Part shown: piece by piece, positions 42,293 to 51,165 of the stretch
Numbering within the stretch: position 1 is the stretch's first letter
How the letters are laid out: every line of letters begins with the position of its first letter
From: Roseateles sp.
GTDB taxonomy: Bacteria; Pseudomonadota; Gammaproteobacteria; Burkholderiales; Burkholderiaceae_C
DNA length: 64,000 nt
Direction: 5' to 3'
Assembly: GCA_016790285.1 (NCBI GenBank)
Contig: JAEUPJ010000081.1
Location: 1-64,000 of the forward strand
The notes under the pieces: generated by a model
Told to the model about the DNA's origin: nothing
Databases searched by the model: none
The model's input: the letters and a program-made list of their open reading frames with translations, nothing else
Position numbers and translations under genes: made by a program

Positions 42293-43165
42293 TCAGCCCG
42301 TGACGGGGCCCAGCACGCGCATGGAGTAGTCCACCGCGCGCACGTCCTTGGTCAGCCGGCCGATGGAGATGCGGTCCACGCCCGTGGCCGCGATCCAGCG
42401 CAGCTGGTCCAGCGCCACGCCGCCCGACACCTCCAGCAGCGCGCGGCCCGCATTGACGGCCACGGCCTCGCGCATCTGCGGCTCGGTGAAGTTGTCCAGC
42501 AGCACGCTGACCGCGCCCGAGGCCAGCGCCTCGCGCAGCTGGTCGAGCGTCTCGACCTCGACCTGGATGTCCACGCCCGCGTTCAGCGCCTGGGCCGCGC
42601 GCAAGGCCGCGCCCACGCCACCGGCGGCGGCGATGTGGTTTTCCTTGATCAGGATGCCGGCATACAGCGCCAGGCGCTGGTTCTGGCCGCCACCCACGCG
42701 CACGGCGTACTTCTGCGCCAGGCGCAGGCCCGGAATCGTCTTGCGCGTGTCCAGGATGGCGCAGCCGCGCGGGTTGGGGCTGGCGCCCGCCACCGCGTCC
42801 ACATGGGCGCGGGTGATCGTGGCGGTGCCCGACAGCAGCTGCAGGAAATTCAGCGCTGGCCGCTCCGCGCTCAGCAGCGCCCGGCCATCGGCCTCGATGC
42901 GGCAGACCTCGCTGTCGGCCGTCATGGACGCGCCTTCGTCGTAGAGCCAGTCGATGCGAGCGCTGGTGTCGAGTGTGGCGAACACGCCGTCGAACCAGTC
43001 ACGCCCGCACAGCACCGCCGCTTCGCGCACCAAGACCCGCGCGGCCACGCGCCGGCCGGCGGGCACGAGCTGGGCCGTCCAGTCGCAGCGGCCGATGTCT
43101 TCGGCCAGCGCCTCGCGGATGTTGCGTGCGCGCGCTTCGGCCAGCGTCTCCTCGGCAAACATCAC
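42293..43165 (-). CDS. nadC: Nicotinate-nucleotide pyrophosphorylase (carboxylating)
   Basis: A 290-residue quinolinate phosphoribosyltransferase that makes nicotinate mononucleotide in NAD synthesis. The blocks EDIGRCDWTAQLVP, LNFLQLLSGTATITRAHVDAV, ILDTRKTIPGLRLAQKYAVRVGGGQNQRLAL, ILIKENHI and SGGVALDQLRWIAATGVDRISIG are diagnostic. The length matches. Its start overlaps the FAH-family stop by 4 bases (ATGA), so it is second in a two-gene operon. Confidence 0.96.
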   Translation of the reverse strand: MMFAEETLAEARARNIREALAEDIGRCDWTAQLVPAGRRVAARVLVREAAVLCGRDWFDGVFATLDTSARIDWLYDEGASMTADSEVCRIEADGRALLSAERPALNFLQLLSGTATITRAHVDAVAGASPNPRGCAILDTRKTIPGLRLAQKYAVRVGGGQNQRLALYAGILIKENHIAAAGGVGAALRAAQALNAGVDIQVEVETLDQLREALASGAVSVLLDNFTEPQMREAVAVNAGRALLEVSGGVALDQLRWIAATGVDRISIGRLTKDVRAVDYSMRVLGPVTG

Positions 43166-43860
43166 TCGGGCTGCCCCACCGTCAGCGTGATCTCGCCCAG
43201 GCCCTCGATGCGGCCCACGAGCACGTCGCCCGGCACCACGGCACCCACGCCCGCCGGCGTGCCGGTGTAGATCAGGTCGCCCGGGTGCAGGTGGTAGAGA
43301 TGGCTGAGGTTGGAGACGATCTCGGCCTGGTTCCAGATCATGTCGGCCAGGTCACCGTGCTGCTTCTCCACGCCATTGACCGACAGCGTGATGGCGCCCT
43401 TGTCCAGGCGACCCACGTCACCCACGCGCACGATCTCGCCGAGGATGGCGGACTGGTCGAAGCCCTTGGCCGTGTCCCAGGGCTTGCCGGCGGCCTTGGC
43501 GGCGGCCTGCAGGTCGCGGCGGGTCATGTCCAGGCCCGCGGCATAGCCCCACACGGCCGCCACGGCCGCCTCGGGCGTGACCTTGAACACCGGCGCGCCG
43601 ATGGCCAGCACCAGCTCCATCTCGTAGTGGTAGTTCTGGGTCTCGGTCGGGTAGGGCACAGTGGCGCCCGACGGGGTCAGCGCATGAGCTGGTTTCGTGA
43701 AGTAAAACGGCGGCTCGCGCGTCGGGTCGGCGCCCATCTCGCGGGCATGATCGGCATAGTTGCGGCCGACGCAGAAGATGCGGCGCACCGCGTAGCGCGC
43801 GTCCGTGCCACGGACGGCGGCGCTGGGAATCTCGGCCGGAGGGAAGACGAAATTGCTCAT
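43162..43860 (-). CDS. Fumarylacetoacetate-hydrolase family protein
   Basis: A 232-residue metal-dependent enzyme of the FAH family, which cleaves or isomerises diketo acids. The core motifs are RIFCVGRNYADHAREMG, YHYEMELVLAIG (metal Glu ligands), GYAAGLDMTRRDLQ, KGFDQSAILGEIV and GDLIYTGTPAGVG. The substrate (for example acylpyruvates or oxaloacetate) cannot be assigned. Its ATG lies opposite the start of the divergent RlpA-like gene, within CATG at 43858-43861. It is coupled to nadC by a 4-base overlap. Confidence 0.9.
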   Translation of the reverse strand: MSNFVFPPAEIPSAAVRGTDARYAVRRIFCVGRNYADHAREMGADPTREPPFYFTKPAHALTPSGATVPYPTETQNYHYEMELVLAIGAPVFKVTPEAAVAAVWGYAAGLDMTRRDLQAAAKAAGKPWDTAKGFDQSAILGEIVRVGDVGRLDKGAITLSVNGVEKQHGDLADMIWNQAEIVSNLSHLYHLHPGDLIYTGTPAGVGAVVPGDVLVGRIEGLGEITLTVGQPE

Positions 43861-44788
43861 GGCATGGCTTGGACGATGCAAGGACAGCGCGCAGCATACT
43901 GGGCTGGCGTTGGCCCTGGCCACGCTGGCGCTCATGACCGGCTGCGCCACGCGGGCACCGGCGCCTGGCACCGCCCCGGCGCCGTCATCGTTCCCGGCCG
44001 ACCGCGACGGCCCGCTGCCCAACCCGCCCGCCGACCTCGCCCGCGTGCCCGACGCCGTGCCCCGCCTGGAGCCCATCCGCTTCGGCGGCCCCAACAAGCC
44101 CTACGAGGTGCTCGGCGAGCGCTACGAGCCCATCGCGGGCGACGCGCCCTATGCCGACCGCGGCCTGGCGTCCTGGTACGGGCGCAAGTTCCACGGCCGC
44201 CCCACCGCCAGCGGTGAGGTCTACAACATGTACGCCATGACGGCGGCCCACCCCACGCTGCCCATCCCGAGCTATGCCCGCGTGCGCAACCCGGCCAACG
44301 GGCGCGAGGTCATCGTGCGCATCAACGACCGCGGGCCCTTCCACAAGGGGCGCCTCATCGACCTGAGCTACACGGCGGCCCTGAAGCTCGACCTGCTGCG
44401 CGGCGTGGCGCCCGTGGAGGTGCGCCGCATCACCTACGCCGAGATCCGCGCGGGCCTGGCCACGCCCTCCCCCGCCACCGCCGAGCCCGCCCCGGTCTAT
44501 GTGCCGGCCGCGCCGCAGGGCGGCCCCGAGCGCGAGACGACGCCGGGCGGCGGCAGCACCTACTGGCTGCAGTTCGGCGCCTTCGGCAAGCTCGACGGCG
44601 CCGAGGCGCTGCGCCAGCGCGTGGCCGAGGCCGACCTCACACTGCTGCCCCTGCTCACCATCGTGCGCGAGGCCGGCCTGCACCGCCTGCGGGCCGGCCC
44701 CTTCCCGAGCGCCGACGAGGCCCGTGCCACCGCCGCGCGGCTGCGCGACGACAGCCGGCTGGACGCCACGCTGGTGGAGAAGCGCTAG
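43859..44788 (+). CDS. rlpA: RlpA-like septal-ring lipoprotein (DPBB and SPOR domains)
   Basis: A lipoprotein of about 309 residues. The signal peptide (LALALATLALMTGC) ends in a lipobox. A double-psi beta-barrel follows (GLASWYGRKFHGRPTASGEVYNMYAMTAAHPTLP, VRINDRGPF, DLSYTAALKLDL), typical of RlpA, a lytic transglycosylase acting on stem-peptide-free glycan. A Pro/Ala-rich linker leads to a C-terminal SPOR domain (YWLQFGAFGKLDGAEALRQRV). The chosen ATG 43859 shares bases with the FAH start; an upstream ATG at 43805 is less plausible. Its stop overlaps the convergent SDR stop. Confidence 0.85.
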   Translation: MAWLGRCKDSAQHTGLALALATLALMTGCATRAPAPGTAPAPSSFPADRDGPLPNPPADLARVPDAVPRLEPIRFGGPNKPYEVLGERYEPIAGDAPYADRGLASWYGRKFHGRPTASGEVYNMYAMTAAHPTLPIPSYARVRNPANGREVIVRINDRGPFHKGRLIDLSYTAALKLDLLRGVAPVEVRRITYAEIRAGLATPSPATAEPAPVYVPAAPQGGPERETTPGGGSTYWLQFGAFGKLDGAEALRQRVAEADLTLLPLLTIVREAGLHRLRAGPFPSADEARATAARLRDDSRLDATLVEKR

Positions 44789-45525
44789 CGCCCGCCGGCC
44801 ACGTCCAGCATGGCGCCCACCGTGTAGCTGGCCGCATCGCTGAGCAGCCAGGCGATGGCCTCGGCGATCTCCTCCGGCCGGCCCAGGCGCTGGATGGGAA
44901 TGGTGGATGCGGCGTCGTGCAGGTCCAGGCCGCTGTCGGCGTGGATGTCGGTCTCGATGATGCCGGGGCGCACGCCGTTGACGCGGATGCCTTCGCCGAT
45001 GAGCTCACGCGCGAGGCCCTTGGTCAGCGTGTCCACGGCGCCCTTGCTGGCGGCGTAGTCCACGTAGATGCCGGCCGAGCCGAACTCGGCCGCGCGCGAA
45101 CTCAGGTTGACGATGGCGCCTCCCGCGCCGCCGTGGCGGGTGCTCATGCGGCGCGCCGCGTGCTGGCAGCACAGCAGCGTGCCGATCACGTTGACGTCGA
45201 AGACACGGCGCCAGCGCGCGGTGGTCATCGTCTCCAGCCGCCCGGCCGGGGCCACGATGCCGGCGTTGTTGACCAGCCCCGCCAGACGCCCGCCGGCGGC
45301 GTCCAGGCGCTCGAACATCGCGGCCACCTGCGCCTCGTCGGCCACGTCGGCCTGCAGCACGAGGGCACGCCGGCCGAGCTGCTCGATGCGCGCAGCCAGC
45401 GCCTGGGCGGCAGCGGCGTCGCGCGCGAAGTTCAGGGCCACGTCCCAGCCCGCCTGCGCGCAACGCCAGGCGGTGGCGGCACCGATACCGCGTGAACTTC
45501 CCGTGATCAATATCCAGTCCGGCAT
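44785..45525 (-). CDS. Short-chain dehydrogenase/reductase
   Basis: A 246-residue classical SDR. The cofactor motif is ILITGSSRGIGAA, the NNAG motif LVNNAGI, catalytic Ser in NLSSRAAEF and Tyr-x3-Lys in YVDYAASKGAVDTL, and a C-terminal VRPGIIETDIH. Sequence does not show the substrate. FabG-like and sugar-dehydrogenase-like roles both fit. It ends four bases into the end of the RlpA gene (convergent) and its start is opposite the diguanylate cyclase. Confidence 0.9.
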   Translation of the reverse strand: MPDWILITGSSRGIGAATAWRCAQAGWDVALNFARDAAAAQALAARIEQLGRRALVLQADVADEAQVAAMFERLDAAGGRLAGLVNNAGIVAPAGRLETMTTARWRRVFDVNVIGTLLCCQHAARRMSTRHGGAGGAIVNLSSRAAEFGSAGIYVDYAASKGAVDTLTKGLARELIGEGIRVNGVRPGIIETDIHADSGLDLHDAASTIPIQRLGRPEEIAEAIAWLLSDAASYTVGAMLDVAGGR

Positions 45526-45568
45526 GCCCGGCATTGTGGCGTTGTCGGAGAAGATGCAAGACCTGCCC

Positions 45569-46759
45569 ATGAATTTCCTCGACGTCCCGACCCTGCTGCA
45601 GGTCAGCGCCACTTTCAACGTGATCGCCGCGCTGGCCTGGCTCGTGCTTGCCAAGGCCTTCCGCATCGCGCCGCGTGCGAGCTGGCTGATGGTGGCCAGC
45701 CACCTGGTGCGCGTGCCGCACCTGAGCTGCGGCGACTGCATGGCCACAGCCCCCGTGGCCGTGCGCCTGGTCATCCCCGAGCTGCTGCTGATGTCCAGCA
45801 TCGTGCTGCTGCTGCTGGCGCTGCGCCGCATGCTGGGCAGCCGCGTGCGCCCGCGCCACATCGCGTGGATCAGTGGCGTGGGTGCCGTGAGCGTCGTGGC
45901 CGGCGCGGTCAGCGGCTCGGCCACGGCGCCGCAGCTGGCCAACATGCTGAGCATCGCGCTGCTGGCCGGCCTGGCCGTGCGCGAGATCTCGCGCGGCGTC
46001 GGCGACAGGCTCTCACGCGCCATCACGGTCTGCACGGCGCTCCCCTTCGCCTTGCTGTCCCTGCTGAGCCTGATACAGGCGGCGATGCTGCTGACCGTGC
46101 ACGGCTGGGGCGAGCGGCTGCTGGCCAGCCCGCTGCCCGGGCCGTGGCGCGCGCTGATCGGGCTCGTCGTCACCGTGGGCATCAGCCTGACCCTGATCGC
46201 GCTGATGATCTGGCGGCTGGTCATGCGCATCCAGCACCTCACCCACCGCGACCCGCTGACGGGTGCGCTGAACCGGCGCGCGTTCGAGCAGGCCCTGGCC
46301 GAGGCGCAGGCGCAGCTCGCCCGCGGGCGCGGCTTTGCCTTGGTGATGATCGACATCGACCACTTCAAGCGCATCAACGACCAGCACGGCCACGCCGCCG
46401 GCGACGCGGCGCTGCTGCACTGCGTGGCGCTGTGGCAGGCCAACCTGCGCGAGTTCGACCGCCTGGGCCGGCTCGGCGGCGAGGAGTTCTGCGCGCTGCT
46501 GCCGCTGGCCACGCCCGGCGACCTGACGACGGCCGCGGCCGTCGCCGAACGGCTGCGCAGCCAGCTGGCCGCCACGCCCTTGCGCTGGGGCAGCATCGAG
46601 CTCGTGCTGACGGCGAGTTTCGGCGTCGCCCTGCCGGCGCAGGAAGACGCGGGCGGCGAAGTGGCCCTGGTGCGTGCCGATGCCGAGCTCTACCGCGCCA
46701 AGGCCGAGGGCCGCAACCGCGTCTGCGTGGCGACGCACCTGGTGCCGGCGGCCGCATGA
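45569..46759 (+). CDS. Membrane diguanylate cyclase (copy 1)
   Basis: A 396-residue protein with about six to seven N-terminal spans (residues 1-225) and a C-terminal GGDEF domain. The active loop reads GRLGGEEFCALLP, and RxxD (REFD) five residues before it is the c-di-GMP feedback site; RDPLTGALNRRAFEQ and IDIDHFKRINDQHGHAAGD are the substrate and metal motifs. It should make cyclic di-GMP from two GTP. The start at 45569 is supported by alignment with the second copy. A weak GGAG lies further upstream. Confidence 0.88.
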   Translation: MNFLDVPTLLQVSATFNVIAALAWLVLAKAFRIAPRASWLMVASHLVRVPHLSCGDCMATAPVAVRLVIPELLLMSSIVLLLLALRRMLGSRVRPRHIAWISGVGAVSVVAGAVSGSATAPQLANMLSIALLAGLAVREISRGVGDRLSRAITVCTALPFALLSLLSLIQAAMLLTVHGWGERLLASPLPGPWRALIGLVVTVGISLTLIALMIWRLVMRIQHLTHRDPLTGALNRRAFEQALAEAQAQLARGRGFALVMIDIDHFKRINDQHGHAAGDAALLHCVALWQANLREFDRLGRLGGEEFCALLPLATPGDLTTAAAVAERLRSQLAATPLRWGSIELVLTASFGVALPAQEDAGGEVALVRADAELYRAKAEGRNRVCVATHLVPAAA

Positions 46760-47919
46760 CCGTCACGCCCGCCCAGACCCAGACGCTGCTGGCGGCCGTC
46801 ACCCTCGTGGCGACGGTGGGCACCGTCGTGTGGCTGGCCATGGCGCTGGTCGCGCGCATCGCCCCGCGGGCGTCGCTGGCGATGGCCTGCGCCAACGCCG
46901 CCGCGGCTGCGGCCCTCACGCTGCACTCGCTGCGCGGCGCGCTGCCCGACGCCGTCACCTACTGGCCCGGCGACGTGCTGGCCGTCGCGTCCTTTGCGCT
47001 GCTGGCGGCTGCGGTGTCGGACATCACCGCCCGGCAGCTGGCCTGGCGGGCCGGCGCGGCGACCGTGGCCGTGTCTGCCGTGCTGCTCTTTGGCCTGCCC
47101 TACGAGGGCGACCTGCGCTGGCACTCGCGCATCGTCGGCCTGGCCAGCGCCGGGCTCATGATGATGGCCGGCCTGCAGGCGCGCCAGGCACTCAGCGGTC
47201 GCGGGGACGGGCGGCTGTCGCCCCTGCCGCTGACGCTGCCGCTCTTCCTCATCGCGGTGCTGCTCGGCGCACGCGCCGTGGAGACGCTCGTGAACCCGGG
47301 CCACACGCCCGACATGCGCGTGCCCACCGAGTTCAACCTCGTGTTCCTGTGGGGCGCACTCGTGCTGACGCTGCTGCAGAACGCCACGCTGGCCTTCCTC
47401 GTGATGATGCGGCTCATCCTGCGCATCGAGAGGCTGCTGCAGCACGACCCGCTCACCGGCACGCTCAACCGCCGCGCCTTCGACAAGGCGCTGGAGGACG
47501 CGCACGCGGCCTTCCTGCTGGGCCGCGGCTACGCCCTGGTGATGATCGACATGGACCGCTTCAAGCAGCTCAACGACACCCTCGGCCACGCGGCGGGCGA
47601 CGCGGCCCTGCGGCAGATGGTGCAGGAGCTGCGCCCCTGCGTGCGCGACGTCGACCGCTTTGGCCGGCTGGGCGGCGAGGAGTTCTGCGTGCTGCTGCCC
47701 GACACCGACCTCGCCGGTGCTGCCCTCGTGGCCGAGCGCATGCGCATGCTGGTGGACGCCGCCCCGCTGCGCTGGCTGGAGCAGGACTGGCCGCTCTCCG
47801 CGAGCTTCGGCATCGCCGAGGCCGAGCGCGGCGACACCTGGGGCACGACCGTGCTCGCCCGCGCCGACGCGGCGCTCTACCGCGCCAAGGGGCAGGGCCG
47901 CAACGTCGTGCAGGCCTGA
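46756..47919 (+). CDS. Membrane diguanylate cyclase (copy 2)
   Basis: A 387-residue membrane GGDEF protein and tandem paralogue of the preceding gene. Motifs are HDPLTGTLNRRAFDK, DMDRFKQLNDTLGHAAGD, RxxD (RDVD) and GRLGGEEFCVLLP, so it too looks active and feedback-inhibited. Similarity to copy 1 is strong in the cyclase domain and weak in the membrane part, which suggests different signals. The start overlaps the previous stop by 4 bases (ATGA). Confidence 0.9.
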   Translation: MTVTPAQTQTLLAAVTLVATVGTVVWLAMALVARIAPRASLAMACANAAAAAALTLHSLRGALPDAVTYWPGDVLAVASFALLAAAVSDITARQLAWRAGAATVAVSAVLLFGLPYEGDLRWHSRIVGLASAGLMMMAGLQARQALSGRGDGRLSPLPLTLPLFLIAVLLGARAVETLVNPGHTPDMRVPTEFNLVFLWGALVLTLLQNATLAFLVMMRLILRIERLLQHDPLTGTLNRRAFDKALEDAHAAFLLGRGYALVMIDMDRFKQLNDTLGHAAGDAALRQMVQELRPCVRDVDRFGRLGGEEFCVLLPDTDLAGAALVAERMRMLVDAAPLRWLEQDWPLSASFGIAEAERGDTWGTTVLARADAALYRAKGQGRNVVQA

Positions 47920-47986
47920 TCGGCAGCCCGACGGGAACCGAACGCCCCGGCGGCGTCACTCATGGCGTCTGCACTTGCACGCCACC

Positions 47987-48595
47987 ATGGACCTCGATCC
48001 CAAGGACCTCATCGAACAGGCCGCCGAAGCCACTGAAGCCGCCGAAGCCAGGGCGGCCCGGCTCAACGCCACCGTGGCCATCACGGTGGCCGCGCTCGCC
48101 ACCTTCATGGGCATCTGCAAGGTCAAGGACGACAACATCGTGCAGGGCATGCAGCAGGCCCAGGTCAACAAGCTCGACTACTGGGCCTACTACCAGGCCC
48201 GCAACATCCGCGCCGACGTGGCCGAGACGACCGCCACGCAGCTGGAGCTCGCCAAGGGTGGCGCCCCCGCCGCGCAGGCCGCGGCCTACGACCAGGCGAT
48301 TGCCGGCTACCGCACCAAGGCCGCCGACCAGATCAGGAAGCGCGACGAGCTGCGCGCGTTGGCCGAGCAGGCGCAGTCCACCTACGAGACCCTGAACCGG
48401 CGGGACGACCAGTTCGACCTGTCCGACGCGCTGCTGGCCATCGCCATCGCGCTGCTGGCGGTGACGGCGCTCACCAAGCTCTGGCCGTTGTACGTCGTGG
48501 CCATGGTGCCGACCTTCTTCGGCGTGCTGATGGGCGCGGCCGGCCTGGCCGACTGGCCCATCCACCCGAACATGCTGTTCCGGTTGCTGTCCTAG
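47987..48595 (+). CDS. DUF4337-like membrane protein
   Basis: A 202-residue protein. A charged N-terminus (DLIEQAAEATEAAEARAARLN) leads to one span (ATVAITVAALATFMGICKV), a long helical segment with the conserved DYWAYYQARNIRADVAE, and two C-terminal spans (LLAIAIALLAVTALTKLWPLYVVA and FFGVLMGAAGL). This layout is that of DUF4337, of unknown function. It follows the second cyclase by about 65 bases. Confidence 0.82.
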   Translation: MDLDPKDLIEQAAEATEAAEARAARLNATVAITVAALATFMGICKVKDDNIVQGMQQAQVNKLDYWAYYQARNIRADVAETTATQLELAKGGAPAAQAAAYDQAIAGYRTKAADQIRKRDELRALAEQAQSTYETLNRRDDQFDLSDALLAIAIALLAVTALTKLWPLYVVAMVPTFFGVLMGAAGLADWPIHPNMLFRLLS

Positions 48596-48642
48596 CGCGC
48601 CAGTTCCGGGGCGGGGCGCCGGGGTGGTTATCCTGCCGCGCC

Positions 48643-50325
48643 ATGTACGCGCCTTTTTACGGCTTGCGGCAGGCGCCGTTCTCCATCGCGCCCGACCCGC
48701 ACTACCTGTTCATGAGCGAGCGCCACCGCGAGGCGCTCGCCCACCTGCTGTACGGCCTGGACGGCGGCGGCGGCTTCGTGCTGCTCACCGGCGAGATCGG
48801 CGCGGGCAAGACCACCGTGTGCCGCTGCTTCCTGGAGCAGATCCCGGCGAACTGCAACGTCGCCTACGTCTTCAACCCCCGGCTCACGGCCACCGAGCTG
48901 CTGCAGTCCATCTGCGACGAGTTCCACGTGGCCGTGCCCGCGGGGGCCCAGACCGTCAAGGCCTACGTCGACCCGCTGAACGCCTTCCTGCTGGCCCAGC
49001 ACGCGGCCGGGCGCAACAACGTCCTCATCATCGACGAGGCCCAGAACCTCTCGGCCGACGTGCTGGAGCAGCTGCGCCTGCTGACCAACCTCGAAACCAG
49101 CGAGCGCAAGCTGCTGCAGGTGGTGCTCATCGGCCAGCCCGAGCTGCGCGACATGCTGGCCCGCCCCGAGCTGGAGCAGCTGGCGCAGCGGGTGATCGCG
49201 CGCTTTCACCTCGGCGCGCTGTCCGAAGGCGAGACGGCCAAGTACATCTTCCACCGCATGAAGGTGGCCGGCCTCACGGGCCCGCTGCCCTTTGACCGCC
49301 CGGCGCTGAAGGTGATCCACGAGATCACGCGCGGCGTGCCGCGGCGCATCAACCTGCTGTGCGACCGCGCCCTGCTCGGCGGCTATGCGGGTGGGCTGAC
49401 GACGGTGACGCCTGACATCGTGCGCAAGGCCGCGGCCGAGGTCTTCGACCAGCCCCGCAGCACGCGGGCGCGCTCACGGGGGCGCCGCCGCCGCGACCCG
49501 GTGGGCCTGGCCCTCGTGGTGCTCGCCGCCGTGCTGGCCGGGGCCGGCCTCACCTGGGCGCTGCAGCAGCCCTGGCAGGCCAGCCGCAGCGCACGGGAGG
49601 CCGCGCCCGCGAGGACGGCAGCGCTGCCCGCCAGCGCGGCACCCGCGGCCAGTGCCACGGCGGCAGCGGCCTCGGCGCCGGCTCCTGCGGCCAGTGCGGC
49701 GCCGCCGGCCCCTGCGCCGCTGCGGCTGGCCGACTGGCAAGCCGACGACGCGGCCGCCTGGGCCGCCCTCGCCGACCGCTGGGGCCTGCCCCTGCCGGCG
49801 AAGGCCGACGCCTGCACCGTGGCCCAGCAGCGCGGGCTGCAGTGCTACCGCAGCGGCACGGGCAGCCTGTCGCTCATCCGCCTCATCGACCGCCCCGTGC
49901 TGCTGACCCTGCAGCGCCCCGGCCAACCCGCGGCCCTGGCCGCCCTCGTGGCGCTGGACGGCCAGCACGCCACGCTGGTGGTGCAGGGCCAGCCGCGCCG
50001 CGTCGCCCTGGCCGACCTGGCCAGCACCTGGCGCGGCGAGTTCGCCACCTTCTGGCGCCCGCCGCCGGGCTATGCGGGCCGCGCCAGCAACATCGTGCCG
50101 CTGCGCGAGTGGCTGGGCGCCCGGCTCGCCGAGCTGCAGCAGCCCGCAGGCGCTGCGTCGGGCGCCAGCGGCGTGCCACCCAGTTGGCCCGAGCTGAGCC
50201 GCCAGATCCAGGCTTTCCAGGCCAGCCAGGGCCTGCAGCCCGACGGCCGCGTCGGCCCCGTGACCCTCATGCTGATCAACCAGGCCGCCGGCATCCCCGA
50301 GCCGCGGCTGGACCCGGCCCCCTGA
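48643..50325 (+). CDS. ExeA/GspA-like ATPase with peptidoglycan-binding domain
   Basis: A 560-residue inner-membrane AAA-type ATPase. Cytosolic residues 1-280 carry PFSIAPDPHYLFMSERHREALAHL, Walker A TGEIGAGKTTVCR, Walker B VLIIDEAQNLS and RRINLLCDRALLG. One span (GLALVVLAAVLAGAGLTWAL) is followed by an Ala/Pro linker, and the C-terminal PGB domain is IQAFQASQGLQPDGRVGPVTLMLIN. ExeA with ExeB helps the type II secretin pass the peptidoglycan. A GspB-like gene follows, but the other gsp genes are not in this window. Confidence 0.9.
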   Translation: MYAPFYGLRQAPFSIAPDPHYLFMSERHREALAHLLYGLDGGGGFVLLTGEIGAGKTTVCRCFLEQIPANCNVAYVFNPRLTATELLQSICDEFHVAVPAGAQTVKAYVDPLNAFLLAQHAAGRNNVLIIDEAQNLSADVLEQLRLLTNLETSERKLLQVVLIGQPELRDMLARPELEQLAQRVIARFHLGALSEGETAKYIFHRMKVAGLTGPLPFDRPALKVIHEITRGVPRRINLLCDRALLGGYAGGLTTVTPDIVRKAAAEVFDQPRSTRARSRGRRRRDPVGLALVVLAAVLAGAGLTWALQQPWQASRSAREAAPARTAALPASAAPAASATAAAASAPAPAASAAPPAPAPLRLADWQADDAAAWAALADRWGLPLPAKADACTVAQQRGLQCYRSGTGSLSLIRLIDRPVLLTLQRPGQPAALAALVALDGQHATLVVQGQPRRVALADLASTWRGEFATFWRPPPGYAGRASNIVPLREWLGARLAELQQPAGAASGASGVPPSWPELSRQIQAFQASQGLQPDGRVGPVTLMLINQAAGIPEPRLDPAP

Positions 50326-50337
50326 GGCTGCCCCACC

Positions 50338-51027
50338 ATGTCCTACATCCTCGATGCCCTGCGCCGCGCCGAAGCCGACCGCGAACGCGACCGCGGCCAC
50401 GTGCCGGGCCTGAACGCGCAGCCGCTGCCTGACGGCGCGTCTGCGCAGACCCGGCCGGCGCGCCGCTGGCTGCCCTGGGCCGGGGGCGGCCTGCTGCTCG
50501 TGGCGGGCATCGGCGCGGGCAGCTGGTGGGCCGGCAGCGCCCGCGAGGCCATGCCACCTGCGGCTGCACCGGCCCCGACGCCCAGCACGATCGTGGCGCC
50601 GCCGCCACCGGCGCCTGTGGCCGCTCCTGCTTCTGCTCCTGTGCTTGCTCCTGTGCCTGCACCGGCGCCGGCCATCGCGCCCGCGCCGGCCGCGTCCGCC
50701 TCGCCCTACCTGCCGCCCGTGCCGCCGCCCGCCCCGCCGGCCCTGGCGCCGGCCCCCGCTCCCCGCGCCACACCCGCGGCCGAGCCCGCGGCTCCGGCGC
50801 GCGTCCCGCTGCTGTCTGAACTGCCCGAGGCCACGCGGCGCGAACTGCCCCGCCTGGCGCTGGGCGGCTCGGTCTACTCCGACGACCCGCGCAGCCGCCT
50901 CGTCGTCATCAACGGCGAGGTGCTGCACGAAGGCGCGCGGCTGGGCAACGAGCTGGTGCTGGAGCAGATCCGCCCGCGCGAGCTGGTGCTGCGATTCAAG
51001 GGCCAGGCCTATCGGCAACCGCTGTGA
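50338..51027 (+). CDS. GspB/ExeB-like protein
   Basis: A 229-residue membrane protein. The N-terminus MSYILDALRRAEADRERDRG is the hallmark of GspB/ExeB and of related secretion accessory proteins. One span (WAGGGLLLVAGIGAGSWWAG) precedes a Pro/Ala linker and a C-terminal domain (LALGGSVYSDDPRSRLVVINGEVLHEGARL) typical of GspB. It lies 12 bases after the ExeA-like ATPase, the expected partner in secretin localisation. Confidence 0.9.
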   Translation: MSYILDALRRAEADRERDRGHVPGLNAQPLPDGASAQTRPARRWLPWAGGGLLLVAGIGAGSWWAGSAREAMPPAAAPAPTPSTIVAPPPPAPVAAPASAPVLAPVPAPAPAIAPAPAASASPYLPPVPPPAPPALAPAPAPRATPAAEPAAPARVPLLSELPEATRRELPRLALGGSVYSDDPRSRLVVINGEVLHEGARLGNELVLEQIRPRELVLRFKGQAYRQPL

Positions 51028-51165
51028 GCGGGGCCCCCCTAGGACCCTCGCGCGCCATCCTCCCGTTGCAGGACGTCGCCCCCTAGCTTGGGCCGCGAAA
51101 GCGCGGCCGGCGCCGCCTAGTCTTCCTTCAAGCGCGACTTTCATTCACGCGCCAGGGAGATCCAG

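Noticed and set aside
51028-51165. Possible terminator after gspB
   Set aside because: Only short, weak stems; no T-run.
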